A DNA stretch of 64,000 nucleotides from an uncultured Clostridia bacterium (GCA_934365195.1 CAKRNA010000003.1:1-64000); one strand, 5' to 3'; counted from the first letter of the stretch, positions 26,551 through 34,999 are shown. The notes: a model not told the origin generated them from the letters alone. Program-made: numbers and translations.

Positions 26551-28701
26551 TTAGACTACTTTCACAACCGTCATCAATTCTTTCGTTCTTAGGATAATCG
26601 ATCCGTCTAGCGCATTGATATAATACGACCATTGAACTTCACCATCATTAAACACTAGGTAGAAGAACGGAGGTCTTTCAAGGTCAATCAGTTCTTGAAC
26701 AGTAAAGGTAATTTCATTTGTAATTGCTCCCATAAACACATCTTCAAGTGCGATTTGTTTTGCTACTTCAATGTAGATATACTGCGATTTTGAAATCACT
26801 TCTCCAGAATTAACATCAATCATATAACTGTATTGATATCTTTTCGTATGAAACTCTAAAATCCAACACGGACGTCCTTGATTGCGACTTAAAACTTCCT
26901 TAGTAAACACAACTTCTTGCGATTCCGGAAGGTTTGCGTCAAGAAAAGCAATCTCTTTTGCCTGCTCCAACGAAATCCAAATAGGCTCTTCGTTAGCATG
27001 CATCACAGCGCCTGATGTTGCATCGATACGATATGTCCATCTCGTGTACCAGTTGTTAAACACAAACAGGTAATATGGAGTTTTGATACCGCCATCGACC
27101 AATTCTTCGGTAGAAAACGTAATCTTTTCCATTTCGCCTGTTACCCCTGCGTGCTCCAAAGCAGTTTTTCTTGCAACTTCGATGTTAATATAACGAACTT
27201 TAAAAATCACTTCTCCCGAAACCGCATCGATTTTATAACTATACTGATATTTTTCGGTATAAAACTCTAGCACCCAGCACGGACGTCCTTGATTGCGACT
27301 TAAAACTTCCTTTGTAAAAGTAACCTTTTCATTATCGATCCCTGCATCTTTCAAAGCAATTTCTTTTGCTTTTTCCACCGAAATCATTATATCTGTTTTA
27401 CTTTTTTCAAGGACGATTCCAAGCGTTGCGTCGATTTTATAAGTCCATTGCGTCTTGCCGTTATTAAACTCAAAGTAGAAGTACGGAGTTTTAATTCCGC
27501 CGCCAACGTATTCCTCAATGGTAAACACAAGTTTTTCAAAGTCATCAAACACGCCCGCATCCTTTGTTGCAATTTCCTTTGCCTCTTTTATATCTATATG
27601 ATAATCAAAATAGAATACGTCGCCGGTTTTTGCGTCAACCTTGACGCTGTATTGAAACTTTTGGGTATAAAATTCCAAAATCCAGCAAGGGCGACCTTGA
27701 TTGCGATTCAACTCTTCCTTAGTGAACACGACTTTTTCTTCGACTTCAACGTTCACGTTCGCAAACTTTAATGCAATTTCTCTAGCCTCTTCCAGCGAGA
27801 TAAAGAACCCTACGCAGTTTTTTTCAATGATAGCGCCACTCGTTGCGTCAATACGATAAGTCCACTCGAATTGCCTGTCGTTGAACACAAGACGATAATA
27901 CGGTGTTTTAATTCCGCCATCGATAAGAACAGCCTCGGTAAAAGTAACTCTATTCTCACAGCCTGAATCTTCAAGAGCGATTTGCTTAGCACGGATAATT
28001 CCGATAAACCTACTAGAAACAACTTTTGAATCGACCTTTTCTTGTAAACTAACCAACTCGTCTAGTGGAAGTTTTGCAAGTTCGTCCACAGTCAAGCCGC
28101 TCACCTTTGACGCATCGCTAATAAGTTTTGCCTTGCCTTCGGACACTTTGTATTTTTTTGCAATTTCGTTAGTTTCTTTGCTTTCCGCCTCGTTGACGTA
28201 CACCAACGTTTTCACCGCCTTGGTTTCTTCAAGAGCGGACTGCACGTTTTCTGATACGGATTTTTTCAGTTTCCTATTCTCGCTAAGTTGTTTGTTGAAC
28301 GATACCAAAACGGTGTCGTTTCTGTCCATATACCCGGCAGCCTTATACGCCGAAATTGTCACCATGATTGCGGTTCTAAGGTCGTGTCCTTTTAGTTTTA
28401 ACGTTCCAAGCACGTCTTTTGCGTCGTCATTTAAAAAGCGTACTTCTTTTACGCTACCGTTTCTTGCGATAGTAAACTCAACGCCGGGGTTGATTTCCAT
28501 CGTGACCTTGCCTGCTTCCTTGTTTTCAATAGACAACGGCGTCACGATACTTATGCAAATCATCAACACCAAACACGCCGCAAGCAACGCAATCAATCGA
28601 GGTTTAATCTTTTTTTTACGTGCCTTCTCTACGGGCGTTGCTTCGGTAATTAAATTGTCGTCAATCTGACCGATTGCATTCAATAATTTTTCATTTTTCA
28701 T
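26551..28701 (-). CDS. RsgI-like anti-sigma factor with seven PepSY-like repeats
   Basis: The protein has 716 residues. A cytoplasmic N-terminus (about 34 residues) and one membrane helix (35-54) are followed by the RsgI hallmark VTMEINPGVEFTIARNGSVKEV (about 66-87) and a helical stretch to about 240. The rest consists of seven units of about 60-68 residues, each with a helix (AKEIALKDAG), two strands and a YRIDATSGAII-type end, which is the PepSY pattern. Units alternate between two types: odd ones contain GGIKTPYY-type and WTYRID phrases, even ones RNQGRPCWILEFYT and QYSYKID, and each even unit has one cysteine. I infer an outside sensor array controlling the partner sigma factor. The gene overlaps the sigma gene by 4 bp (ATGA) and has a strong AAGGAGGG site. 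Confidence 0.88.
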   Translation of the reverse strand: MKNEKLLNAIGQIDDNLITEATPVEKARKKKIKPRLIALLAACLVLMICISIVTPLSIENKEAGKVTMEINPGVEFTIARNGSVKEVRFLNDDAKDVLGTLKLKGHDLRTAIMVTISAYKAAGYMDRNDTVLVSFNKQLSENRKLKKSVSENVQSALEETKAVKTLVYVNEAESKETNEIAKKYKVSEGKAKLISDASKVSGLTVDELAKLPLDELVSLQEKVDSKVVSSRFIGIIRAKQIALEDSGCENRVTFTEAVLIDGGIKTPYYRLVFNDRQFEWTYRIDATSGAIIEKNCVGFFISLEEAREIALKFANVNVEVEEKVVFTKEELNRNQGRPCWILEFYTQKFQYSVKVDAKTGDVFYFDYHIDIKEAKEIATKDAGVFDDFEKLVFTIEEYVGGGIKTPYFYFEFNNGKTQWTYKIDATLGIVLEKSKTDIMISVEKAKEIALKDAGIDNEKVTFTKEVLSRNQGRPCWVLEFYTEKYQYSYKIDAVSGEVIFKVRYINIEVARKTALEHAGVTGEMEKITFSTEELVDGGIKTPYYLFVFNNWYTRWTYRIDATSGAVMHANEEPIWISLEQAKEIAFLDANLPESQEVVFTKEVLSRNQGRPCWILEFHTKRYQYSYMIDVNSGEVISKSQYIYIEVAKQIALEDVFMGAITNEITFTVQELIDLERPPFFYLVFNDGEVQWSYYINALDGSIILRTKELMTVVKVV

Positions 28702-29258
28702 AAAACGATTCCCTCCTTTTCAAGATTTTGTTTTAATTCGATACGCATACGATACAAAATGGATTTGACCTTGCTTTCACTCATGTCGTGCATTGTGGCG
28801 ATTTCGCATATAGGATACATATACCAGTATCTTTGCACGAATACGTTGCGTTTCGTCTTGTTTTGAGCATGCAAAAAACGATTTATCACTGCCACCAAAT
28901 GCGCTTCGTCAAGCGTCTCTTCAATACCTTTTATATTTGGAATGCAGTTCTCTATTTCGGACAAAACAATTTCGATTTGCCCACTCCCTCGCTTAACTGC
29001 CGAGTGATACTTATATCGATTGATTGCAAGATTTCGAGTGATTTTTCCTAGAAATGCCGTTAGGTTGCTTGGTTTTTGCGGAGGTATACCATTCCACGCA
29101 CCAAGATAAGTATCGTTTACACATTCCTCCACATCCAAACGATTAAAAAGAATGTTGTAAGCAATCGTGTGGCAGTATTTCCCGTACTTATCCGCAGTAA
29201 CGGATATTGCGCTCTCGTTTCGCTCCCAAAATAAATCGATAATTTTGTGGTCATCCAT
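28698..29258 (-). CDS. ECF-type RNA polymerase sigma factor
   Basis: The protein has 186 residues. Region 2 includes CHTIAYNILFNRLDVEECVNDTYLGAWNGIPPQ and LTAFLGKITRNLAINRYKYH; region 4 includes FVQRYWYMYPICEIATMHDMSESKVKSILYRMR, a helix-turn-helix. This is the group of ECF sigma factors that pair with RsgI-like membrane proteins in Clostridia. It forms a two-gene operon with the PepSY-repeat anti-sigma factor (4-bp overlap). The start has a GGGAGG site. A long hairpin (29344-29405) precedes it. Confidence 0.92.
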   Translation of the reverse strand: MDDHKIIDLFWERNESAISVTADKYGKYCHTIAYNILFNRLDVEECVNDTYLGAWNGIPPQKPSNLTAFLGKITRNLAINRYKYHSAVKRGSGQIEIVLSEIENCIPNIKGIEETLDEAHLVAVINRFLHAQNKTKRNVFVQRYWYMYPICEIATMHDMSESKVKSILYRMRIELKQNLEKEGIVL

Positions 29259-29343
29259 ATTGTGCCTCCCTAATTGCCATCAAACTTGTCCTTACGGTTT
29301 CGATGACAATAATCGTATGCGTCTTATCTATAAAGACAACAAA

Positions 29344-29405
29344 AAAATCCGCAAGTTGCGTGAAAGTTAAAATTTTTCAAAAATTTTTCTCACGCTGCGG
29401 ATTTT
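29344..29405 (-). promoter_or_regulatory. Long hairpin upstream of the second ECF sigma gene
   Basis: AAAATCCGCA pairs with TGCGGATTTT, then after a 4-nt bulge GCGTGA pairs with TCACGC, and the loop itself contains an AT-rich inverted repeat. A run of T follows on the minus strand, so it could act as a terminator or attenuator about 85 bp before the sigma gene. Confidence 0.6.
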
Positions 29406-29630
29406 AATAGTATTTATTTTGTTTTTAACTTTCTACTTGTATTTTATATTTTACTCCTTATAACTATTATAATATAAAATTCAACAAATTAAAAGACATC
29501 AACTTCCACACTAAATTTAGCACAACTACGGGGTAGCCTTTTCAATATATTGCTCGAAAAACAAAGCCATAAATATGTTTCGCCGCACAATATCTACCCG
29601 TATTATCAAAACAGTAAAACGGCATAGAAA

Positions 29631-29655
29631 AACCGAGCGCTTGAAACACTCGGTT
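29631..29655 (-). terminator. Weak terminator-like hairpin
   Basis: AACCGAG pairs with CTCGGTT around 11 nt, with TTTTT after it on the minus strand. It may back up the tRNA operon terminator. Confidence 0.45.
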
Positions 29656-29710
29656 AAAGGTTGTAATATATTTATAGTTTGATTTTTAGTCCGCAATAAT
29701 ATCTTGTAAA

Positions 29711-29745
29711 AAAACGAACTTTGAATTTTCATCAAAGTTCGTTTT
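29711..29745 (-). terminator. Terminator of the tRNA operon
   Basis: A 14-bp perfect stem (AAAACGAACTTTGA with its complement) around 7 nt, followed by a T-run on the minus strand, 10 bp after the last tRNA. Confidence 0.92.
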
Positions 29746-29754
29746 ACTTGTGTT

Positions 29755-29830
29755 TGGTGCGCGATCAGGGACTCGAACCCTGGGCCCACTGATTAAGAGT
29801 CAGTTGCTCTACCAACTGAGCTAATCACGC
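29755..29830 (-). tRNA. tRNA-Lys (anticodon CTT)
   Basis: Complete cloverleaf with acceptor GCGTGAT/ATCGCGC, anticodon loop CTCTTAA, T-loop GGTTCGAGTCC and encoded CCA. Last gene of the eight-tRNA operon. Confidence 0.96.
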
Positions 29831-29834
29831 ACAA

Positions 29835-29909
29835 TGGAGCGGGAAACGAGATTCGAACTCGCGACATTTGCCTTGGCAAGGCAACGCTCTACCGCTGAGC
29901 CATTCCCGC
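29835..29909 (-). tRNA. tRNA-Gly (anticodon GCC)
   Basis: Acceptor GCGGGAA/TTCCCGC, anticodon loop TTGCCAA, T-loop GTTCGAATC, encoded CCA. Confidence 0.96.
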
Positions 29910-29933
29910 AATAAAAAAAATAAGAAAGATCTT

Positions 29934-30016
29934 TGGTGCGGCTGAAGAGACTTGAACTCCCACCCGTTCGGACTAGATCCTAAGTCTAGCGCGTCTGCCA
30001 ATTCCGCCACAGCCGC
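29934..30016 (-). tRNA. tRNA-Leu (anticodon TAG)
   Basis: 83 bases including CCA, with the short extra arm expected of a class II tRNA; acceptor GCGGCTG/CAGCCGC; anticodon loop CTTAGGA. Confidence 0.95.
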
Positions 30017-30041
30017 ATATATATATCTTTCTTATTTTTAC

Positions 30042-30117
30042 TGGTGATCCATCCGAGATTCGAACTCGGGACACCTTGATTAAAAGTCAAGTGCTCTACC
30101 GACTGAGCTAATGAATC
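30042..30117 (-). tRNA. tRNA-Lys (anticodon TTT)
   Basis: Acceptor GATTCAT/ATGGATC, anticodon loop CTTTTAA, T-loop GTTCGAATC, encoded CCA. Second lysine tRNA of the operon, giving both AAA and AAG readers. Confidence 0.96.
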
Positions 30118-30123
30118 ATACGA

Positions 30124-30198
30124 TGGCTGGGGTGGCAGGATTTGAACCTACGAATACTAGAGTCAAAGTCTAGTGCCTTACCGCTTGGCGACACCCCA
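30124..30198 (-). tRNA. tRNA-Gln (anticodon TTG)
   Basis: Acceptor TGGGGTG/CACCCCA, anticodon loop CTTTGAC, T-loop GTTCAAATC, encoded CCA. Confidence 0.95.
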
Positions 30199-30213
30199 AT
30201 ATTTAATTTATTG

Positions 30214-30291
30214 TGGGGTGAGTAAAGGGAGTCGAACCCTTGACCTCTAGGGCCACAACCTAGCGCTCTAACCTACTGAGCTATACCCACC
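30214..30291 (-). tRNA. tRNA-His (anticodon GTG)
   Basis: Acceptor GTGGGTA/TACTCAC with the extra encoded G at position -1 opposite C73, the identity mark of tRNA-His; anticodon loop TTGTGGC; encoded CCA. Confidence 0.95.
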
Positions 30292-30298
30292 ACTTTTT

Positions 30299-30375
30299 TG
30301 GTGAGCCAGAAGGGATTTGAACCCCCGACACACGGCTTAGAAGGCCGTTGCTCTATCCAACTGAGCTACTGGCTC
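30299..30375 (-). tRNA. tRNA-Arg (anticodon TCT)
   Basis: Acceptor GAGCCAG/CTGGCTC, anticodon loop CTTCTAA, T-loop GTTCAAATC, encoded CCA. Confidence 0.95.
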
Positions 30376-30405
30376 AAACACCGCTTTAAACGGGATTCTT
30401 CTTTT

Positions 30406-30479
30406 TGGAGCGGGTGATGGGAATCGAACCCACGCGACCAGCTTGGAAGGCTGGGATTCTACCGTTGAACTACACCCGC
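30406..30479 (-). tRNA. tRNA-Gly (anticodon TCC)
   Basis: Acceptor GCGGGTG/CACCCGC, anticodon loop CTTCCAA, T-loop GTTCGATTC, encoded CCA. First gene of the operon. Confidence 0.96.
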
Positions 30480-30499
30480 ATCACTCACAACGCTTGATT

Positions 30500-30528
30500 A
30501 TTCTATCATTTAAAAACACTAATGTCAA
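30500..30528 (-). promoter_or_regulatory. Promoter of the tRNA operon
   Basis: TTGACA (30523-30528), a 17-bp spacer and TAGAAT (30500-30505), about 20 bp before the first tRNA. It starts only 7 bp past the phosphoesterase stop. Confidence 0.85.
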
Positions 30529-30534
30529 TGATTT

Positions 30535-31008
30535 TTAACCTATTTTTACAATTTTAGCAAAAATCTTTTTTTCATTCACCACAACGTAGGCATAAGACTT
30601 TTCAAAATTAGCAGGAAGCGACAAACTTCCGGGGTTTACAAGGGTGACGTCTTCCTCTTTTTCCACCACCGCAATATGCGTGTGACCGAACAAAACAAGG
30701 TCTGCTAAGACCTCTTTTGCCCTGTAAAACAGCCTTGTAAGGTCGGTTTTTACCGAGTACTTATCGCCGTGAGTAACCAAAACTTTTACGCCCTCCACTT
30801 CAAAGGTAATTTCAGTGTCTAGGCTCACCCCGTCGCAATTACCTTTTACGGCAATCAGTTTTTTGTCGTACTTAACAAGGTAGTCCGCAAGGCTTAAAAA
30901 ACCGTCGCCACAAAATACGACGTAATCCGCCTCGTCCATCACCTGTTCGATTTTTCTTAGCGTGCTTCTGTCGTAATGTACGTCGGACACGACCACCATC
31001 GTTTTCAT
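30535..31008 (-). CDS. YfcE/MJ0936-type metallophosphoesterase
   Basis: The protein has 157 residues, the usual size for this small calcineurin-like group. Metal-binding motifs are in order: DVHYD (residue 9), GDGF (about 33), GNCD (about 57), HGD (about 80) and GHTH (about 105). Such enzymes hydrolyse phosphodiesters in vitro; the natural substrate is generally unknown. The start overlaps the rdgB stop by 4 bp (ATGA), a pairing common in Bacillota, where the two genes often sit side by side. Confidence 0.92.
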   Translation of the reverse strand: MKTMVVVSDVHYDRSTLRKIEQVMDEADYVVFCGDGFLSLADYLVKYDKKLIAVKGNCDGVSLDTEITFEVEGVKVLVTHGDKYSVKTDLTRLFYRAKEVLADLVLFGHTHIAVVEKEEDVTLVNPGSLSLPANFEKSYAYVVVNEKKIFAKIVKIG

Positions 31009-31583
31009 AGTTTTTTCCTAAGGTTGTTTAGTGCGTTTGCTCTGTGGCTTACCAAATTTTTTTCTTCCTGACTTGCCACGCCGAAAGTCTTTTGTAACTT
31101 GTCGCAATAAAATAGCGGATCATAACCAAAGCCGCCGTCACCTACTCGCTCGCTAAGGACGTGACCTTCCACGCTGCCTTCGGCAAAAACGTACTCGCCG
31201 TTTGGATAATACAAGGTAACCACGCTGACAAACCTAGCCGTCTTTTCCTCGTAACTAAACCCTTCAAGTAGTTTTAGCAATTTATCGTTGTTGTTTTCGT
31301 CGTTACATGGCTCGCCGGCAAACCTAGCGCTATACACCCCCGGCGCTCCGCCCAAAACGTCCACAACCAGTCCGCTGTCGTCGGCAAGGCTTGGCTTTCC
31401 CGTAATTTCGGTGATAGCCTTTGCTTTAATCAGCGAATTTTCAAAAAACGTAGCACCCGTTTCCTCCACGTCCACGTCAATGCCAAGTTCTTTTAGCGAA
31501 TAAATTTTGGTAAACTTATCCCCGATAATTTGCTTTATCTCACGTATTTTATTTTGATTGTTGCTTGCAATTACTAATTCCAT
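31005..31583 (-). CDS. rdgB: Non-canonical purine NTP pyrophosphatase (RdgB/HAM1 family)
   Basis: The protein has 192 residues, normal for the family. It opens ELVIASNNQNKIREIKQI (nucleotide-binding start), has LADDSGLVVDVLGGAPGVYSARFAG with the catalytic Asp, and GDGGFGYDPLFY plus VSHRANALNNL near the end. The enzyme hydrolyses dITP, dXTP and ITP to monophosphates and keeps deaminated purines out of DNA. It is first in an operon with the phosphoesterase; start follows GAGGTA. Confidence 0.96.
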   Translation of the reverse strand: MELVIASNNQNKIREIKQIIGDKFTKIYSLKELGIDVDVEETGATFFENSLIKAKAITEITGKPSLADDSGLVVDVLGGAPGVYSARFAGEPCNDENNNDKLLKLLEGFSYEEKTARFVSVVTLYYPNGEYVFAEGSVEGHVLSERVGDGGFGYDPLFYCDKLQKTFGVASQEEKNLVSHRANALNNLRKKL

Positions 31584-31599
31584 TTCGTACCTCGGCTAT

Positions 31600-31628
31600 A
31601 TTATATATTATAGATATTAAATAGTCAA
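31600..31628 (-). promoter_or_regulatory. Predicted promoter of the rdgB operon
   Basis: TTGACT (31623-31628), a 17-bp spacer and TATAAT (31600-31605), 17 bp before the start codon. Confidence 0.7.
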
Positions 31629-31764
31629 ATACAAATAATTTTATAGCCGCAGCACTTTTTCAAAACTTACATTTCGTGTCCCGCAATATAATATAGTTTT
31701 CTAAACGTTTGCCTAACTTACCTCTTTTTATTAAGTAGTTATCGGTATTTAATTTTACATAAAA

Positions 31765-31800
31765 AATACTTTATCTACCTATTTTGATAGATAAAGTATT
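31765..31800 (-). terminator. Terminator of spoIVA
   Basis: A 13-bp perfect stem (AATACTTTATCTA with its complement) around 10 nt, followed by TTTTTT on the minus strand, 12 bp after the stop codon. Confidence 0.92.
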
Positions 31801-31811
31801 ATATTTTGCTA

Positions 31812-33287
31812 TTATAGTAGTATGCAGATAATTCCGCCTTTTGCCTCGTTGATTATCTTTGCCAAGGTGCGTTTCATTTTTAGTTTCACCTCGCTAGGCA
31901 TATTATTTAGTTTTTGAGTTATGCCCTCTTTCATTAGTTCATCTAGGCTCTTACCGAATAAATTCGTTCTGTATAGGCTAGGCTTGTCATTTTCAAACTG
32001 CTCTTTCATCGTGCTTAGTAGCGCTTTTGCTTGCGCCTCGTCGCCAACTATCGGAGATATTTCTGCCTCGATAGGAATTTTCAGCATATGCACGCTGTCC
32101 GCCTTCGCTTTAATCTTAATGCCGTAGCCACCGCCCTTTTTAAATATAATCGGCTCTTCTAGTTCCATTTCGTCCACACTAGGATACACCATGCCGTAGC
32201 CCGTGCTTTCCACCCCGTCTATCGCCTCTTTCATACCCACGTACTTAATCTCGCAAGAGGACAAATATCTTACGTAATTTACAAGGTCGAAGTCGTCAGC
32301 GATTTCCTTTCCGCACTCTTTACTTAGCACCATATAAAATACGTCATCTTTTGGCGTAAGCGAAACTTCGATACTGCCGTCGCCCATATTCACGTCAAAT
32401 TCAAACGGCGATTTAACGTAATTTGAGGTGTCAAAAGCGTTTTCAATGCCTGTAAAATCGCTCATTTTATTTGCTTTATCCAAATTATTTCTCAAAGTTT
32501 CCATAATCTCGGCGATAATCGGGCTATCCTCGTCTAATGCTTGTAACCACCTAGGAATATTCACGTCAATCCTCTTAATCGGGAATTCGTACAGCATTTC
32601 TTCCATAATTTCCGCCATATCCTCTTTTTTAAGTTCCAGCACGTTTTTGATAATTACGGGGGCGTCGTATTTTGCGGCAAGTTCGTTTCTTAAATTCATT
32701 GCGCTATCGTTAAGTTCCTTGCAATTTAGAAGTATAACAAACGGCTTGTTTAGGGCTTTAAGTTCGCTTACCGCCCTTTCCTCGCTCTTTACGTAGTTTT
32801 CCCTAGGGATATCAGCAATAGAGCCGTCGGTCGTAACCAAAATACCCACGGTGGAATGCTCTGTGATTACCTTTTCAGTACCTATTTCGCCCGCCTTGCT
32901 AAGCGGCATTTTTTCCTTGCTCCACGGCGTGTTCACCATTCTGTCCTCGCCGTTTTCCTTGTCGCCGATTGCCCCGTCTACAATGTAGCCCACGCAATCG
33001 ATTAGGCGCATTTTACAACTAATTTTGTCGCTAAACTTCACACTCACCGCCTCACTAGGCACAAATTTTGGCTCAGTGGTCATAATCGTTTTGCCGTTTG
33101 CGGACTGAGGAAGTTCGTCTTTCGCTCTTATTTTGGCGTTTTCGCCTTCGATACGCTCTAAAACTACCTCCTCCATAAGCCTCTGAATAAAGGTAGATTT
33201 ACCCGTCCTAACAGGACCTACCACACCGATATAAATATCGCCGTTAGTTCTTTCTGCAATATCTTTATACAAGTCGAAATTACTCAT
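31812..33287 (-). CDS. spoIVA: Stage IV sporulation protein A, spore coat ATPase
   Basis: The protein has 491 residues from the ATG at 33287, which has AAGGAGG at the right distance; a longer frame of 25 extra residues is not needed and the shorter form matches the 492 of B. subtilis. It opens with NFDLYKDIAERTNGDIYIGVV and has a Walker A motif GPVRTGKST (24-32), the TTEPKFVPSEAV and IDCVGY switch regions, the threonine/aspartate GTPase-like core, and the long C-terminal region of SpoIVA. In the mother cell it polymerises by ATP hydrolysis into the basement layer of the spore coat. It is the clearest evidence that this lineage forms endospores. A sigma-E promoter is expected but I could not identify one with confidence. 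Confidence 0.97.
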   Translation of the reverse strand: MSNFDLYKDIAERTNGDIYIGVVGPVRTGKSTFIQRLMEEVVLERIEGENAKIRAKDELPQSANGKTIMTTEPKFVPSEAVSVKFSDKISCKMRLIDCVGYIVDGAIGDKENGEDRMVNTPWSKEKMPLSKAGEIGTEKVITEHSTVGILVTTDGSIADIPRENYVKSEERAVSELKALNKPFVILLNCKELNDSAMNLRNELAAKYDAPVIIKNVLELKKEDMAEIMEEMLYEFPIKRIDVNIPRWLQALDEDSPIIAEIMETLRNNLDKANKMSDFTGIENAFDTSNYVKSPFEFDVNMGDGSIEVSLTPKDDVFYMVLSKECGKEIADDFDLVNYVRYLSSCEIKYVGMKEAIDGVESTGYGMVYPSVDEMELEEPIIFKKGGGYGIKIKAKADSVHMLKIPIEAEISPIVGDEAQAKALLSTMKEQFENDKPSLYRTNLFGKSLDELMKEGITQKLNNMPSEVKLKMKRTLAKIINEAKGGIICILL

Positions 33288-33379
33288 AAAAACCTCCTTA
33301 ATCACAATGTAAATATATGGCGAGGCTAACCCGTTTATTACCGCTTTAACAAATTTAACCAAAAATTCCCAAAATATAA

Positions 33380-33408
33380 TTGACGATATTTAGATAACTA
33401 TATATAAT
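33380..33408 (+). promoter_or_regulatory. Predicted promoter of the aminotransferase gene
   Basis: TTGACG (33380-33385), a 17-bp spacer and TATAAT (33403-33408), about 64 bp upstream of the ATG. Confidence 0.7.
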
Positions 33409-33472
33409 TTATATATATACATTAAAATTCATATAAATACATAAAATATAATGTTAAATAACGAGGTGAAAT

Positions 33473-34648
33473 ATGAGAAACTTTTTATCAAAAAACGTTC
33501 AAGCAATTCCTCAATCCGGCATTAGAAAATTTTTCGATATCGCAGCAGAGAGAAAGGACTGTTTGTCTCTTGGCGTCGGCGAGCCTGATTTTGTTACGAA
33601 TAAAGAGTTTATGCAAGCAGGTATCGACTCCTTATTAGAGGGCAAAACGCAATATACTGCAAACCGTGGCTTACTAGAACTTAGAGAGGCAATCTCGAAG
33701 TATCTTTTTACTAGGTACAACCTGTCTTACGACGCCAAAACCGAACTTATCATAACCGTTGGCGCTTCGGAGGCGATTGATATTGCGCTTCGTGGCGTTA
33801 TTGATCCGGGTGACGAGGTACTTATCCCACAACCTAGTTTCGTTTGTTACGGTCCAACCGTAACTCTTGGCGGCGGCACTCCCGTCGTTGTGGACACCTT
33901 TGAAAAAGACAACTTCAAACTAACCCCCGAAAACCTTGAAAAAGTGATTACGGACAAAACCAAAGTGCTGGTTTTCCCTTATCCAAACAATCCAACGGGC
34001 GGAATTATGGAAAAGGAAGATATCGAAAAGATTTTGCCTATAATTAAAAAACACGACCTACTTGTTATTTCCGACGAGATATACTCTGAACTTACCTACG
34101 GCAAAGACCACGTAAGCATCGGCTCGTTTGAGGGAATGAAGGAAAGAACGATTGTAATAAACGGTTTTTCCAAGTCGTTTGCTATGACCGGCTGGAGAAT
34201 AGGCTACCTTGCATGCCCTAAGGATATGTCGGCAGCAATGGTAAAAATCCATCAATATATGATTATGAGCGCACCAACCACCGCACAATACACGGCTTTA
34301 AAAGCGCTAGAAGTAAGTTTTGCAACCGACTTTAAAGTTGTAAACGAGATGAAAGCCGAGTACGACAAACGTAGACGTTATTGCGTAGATAGGCTGAACA
34401 CTATGGGCTTACACACCTTCGAGCCGGAGGGCGCATTCTACATTTTCCCTTGCGTTAAGTCCACGGGCTTAGACGGTCAAGGCTTTGCAAAAGGCTTACT
34501 TGACGAGCAAAACTGCGCAGTTGTCCCGGGTGACGCCTTTGGAGAAAGCGGCAAGTACTTTATTAGGATAAGTTATGCTTACTCTATGGAAAAATTAAAA
34601 GCCTGCCTAGACAGAATCGAAACGTTCTGCAAAACGCACCACGAATAA
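33473..34648 (+). CDS. PLP-dependent class I/II aminotransferase (aspartate aminotransferase-like)
   Basis: The protein has 391 residues, typical for fold-type I aminotransferases. SLGVGEPDF near residue 34, YPNNPTGG (170), SDEIYSELTY (200) with PLP-binding Asp201, and the Schiff-base lysine Lys234 in NGFSKSFAMTGWRIGY are in place; Arg near the C-terminus (FIRISYAYS) binds the substrate carboxylate. The sequence type is the aromatic/aspartate (PatA/AspB-like) group, which often uses glutamate and several amino donors, so the exact substrate is uncertain. It is a single-gene unit with its own promoter and terminator. Start follows GAGGTGAAAT. Confidence 0.93.
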   Translation: MRNFLSKNVQAIPQSGIRKFFDIAAERKDCLSLGVGEPDFVTNKEFMQAGIDSLLEGKTQYTANRGLLELREAISKYLFTRYNLSYDAKTELIITVGASEAIDIALRGVIDPGDEVLIPQPSFVCYGPTVTLGGGTPVVVDTFEKDNFKLTPENLEKVITDKTKVLVFPYPNNPTGGIMEKEDIEKILPIIKKHDLLVISDEIYSELTYGKDHVSIGSFEGMKERTIVINGFSKSFAMTGWRIGYLACPKDMSAAMVKIHQYMIMSAPTTAQYTALKALEVSFATDFKVVNEMKAEYDKRRRYCVDRLNTMGLHTFEPEGAFYIFPCVKSTGLDGQGFAKGLLDEQNCAVVPGDAFGESGKYFIRISYAYSMEKLKACLDRIETFCKTHHE

Positions 34649-34728
34649 CAACCACTCGTTACATACAATAAGATAAACAAAATCTTGTTAAATACATAGT
34701 AAAATATAATATTAAGTAATAAAACGAT

Positions 34729-34754
34729 AAAAAGCGGAACTACGCCGCTTTTTT
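34729..34754 (+). terminator. Terminator of the aminotransferase gene
   Basis: AAAAAGCGG pairs with CCGCTTTTT around 7 nt, with a T-run. Confidence 0.88.
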
Positions 34755-34800
34755 ATTTTGCATAAATATAATTTTTAAAGCATAAAAACCTCGCAAACGT

Positions 34801-34829
34801 TTGACAGCACACCTAACTAGGTTTACAAT
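34801..34829 (+). promoter_or_regulatory. Promoter of the riboswitch-ribU unit
   Basis: TTGACA (34801-34806), a 17-bp spacer and TACAAT (34824-34829); the riboswitch begins about 22 bp later. Confidence 0.8.
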
Positions 34830-34851
34830 AAAGTTACAAATAAATATTGGT

Positions 34852-34973
34852 ACTTTGGGCAGGGATTAACCCGACCGGATGTAATGCTAGCCTCGACTAG
34901 ACGAGTCATACAGCCCCAACAGTTGATACGGTGAGATTCCGTAACCGTCAGTAAAGTCTGAATGGGAAAGAAC
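34852..34973 (+). promoter_or_regulatory. FMN riboswitch (RFN element)
   Basis: The conserved blocks occur in order: GGGCAGGG, CCCGACCGG, AGCCCC, a hairpin ACGGTGAGATTCCGT, then ACCGTCAGTAAAGTCTG and ATGGGA. Together they form the six-helix FMN aptamer. FMN binding is known to stop expression of riboflavin uptake or synthesis genes. The terminator at 35000-35030 is the likely expression platform. Confidence 0.96.
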
Positions 34974-34999
34974 CGTAATGTCGATAGTGGCGTTTTCTT

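Larger units (their letters stand above)
29259..29754. other. Intergenic region between the sigma operon and the tRNA operon
   Basis: No gene is supported. It contains the long hairpin at 29344-29405, a weaker hairpin at 29631-29655 and the tRNA operon terminator at 29711-29745. A frame covering part of the last tRNA is spurious. Confidence 0.75.

Noticed and set aside
29526..30010. Two short minus-strand frames overlapping the tRNA genes
   Set aside because: They cover tRNA-Lys, tRNA-Gly and tRNA-Leu sequence and are artefacts.
33288..33362. 25-residue N-terminal extension of SpoIVA
   Set aside because: The internal ATG has an ideal AAGGAGG site and gives the family's normal length; the extension has no ribosome site.
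33288..33472. Sigma-E promoter of spoIVA
   Set aside because: A CATATATT-like -10 can be found, but no convincing -35 at the right distance, so I do not annotate it.
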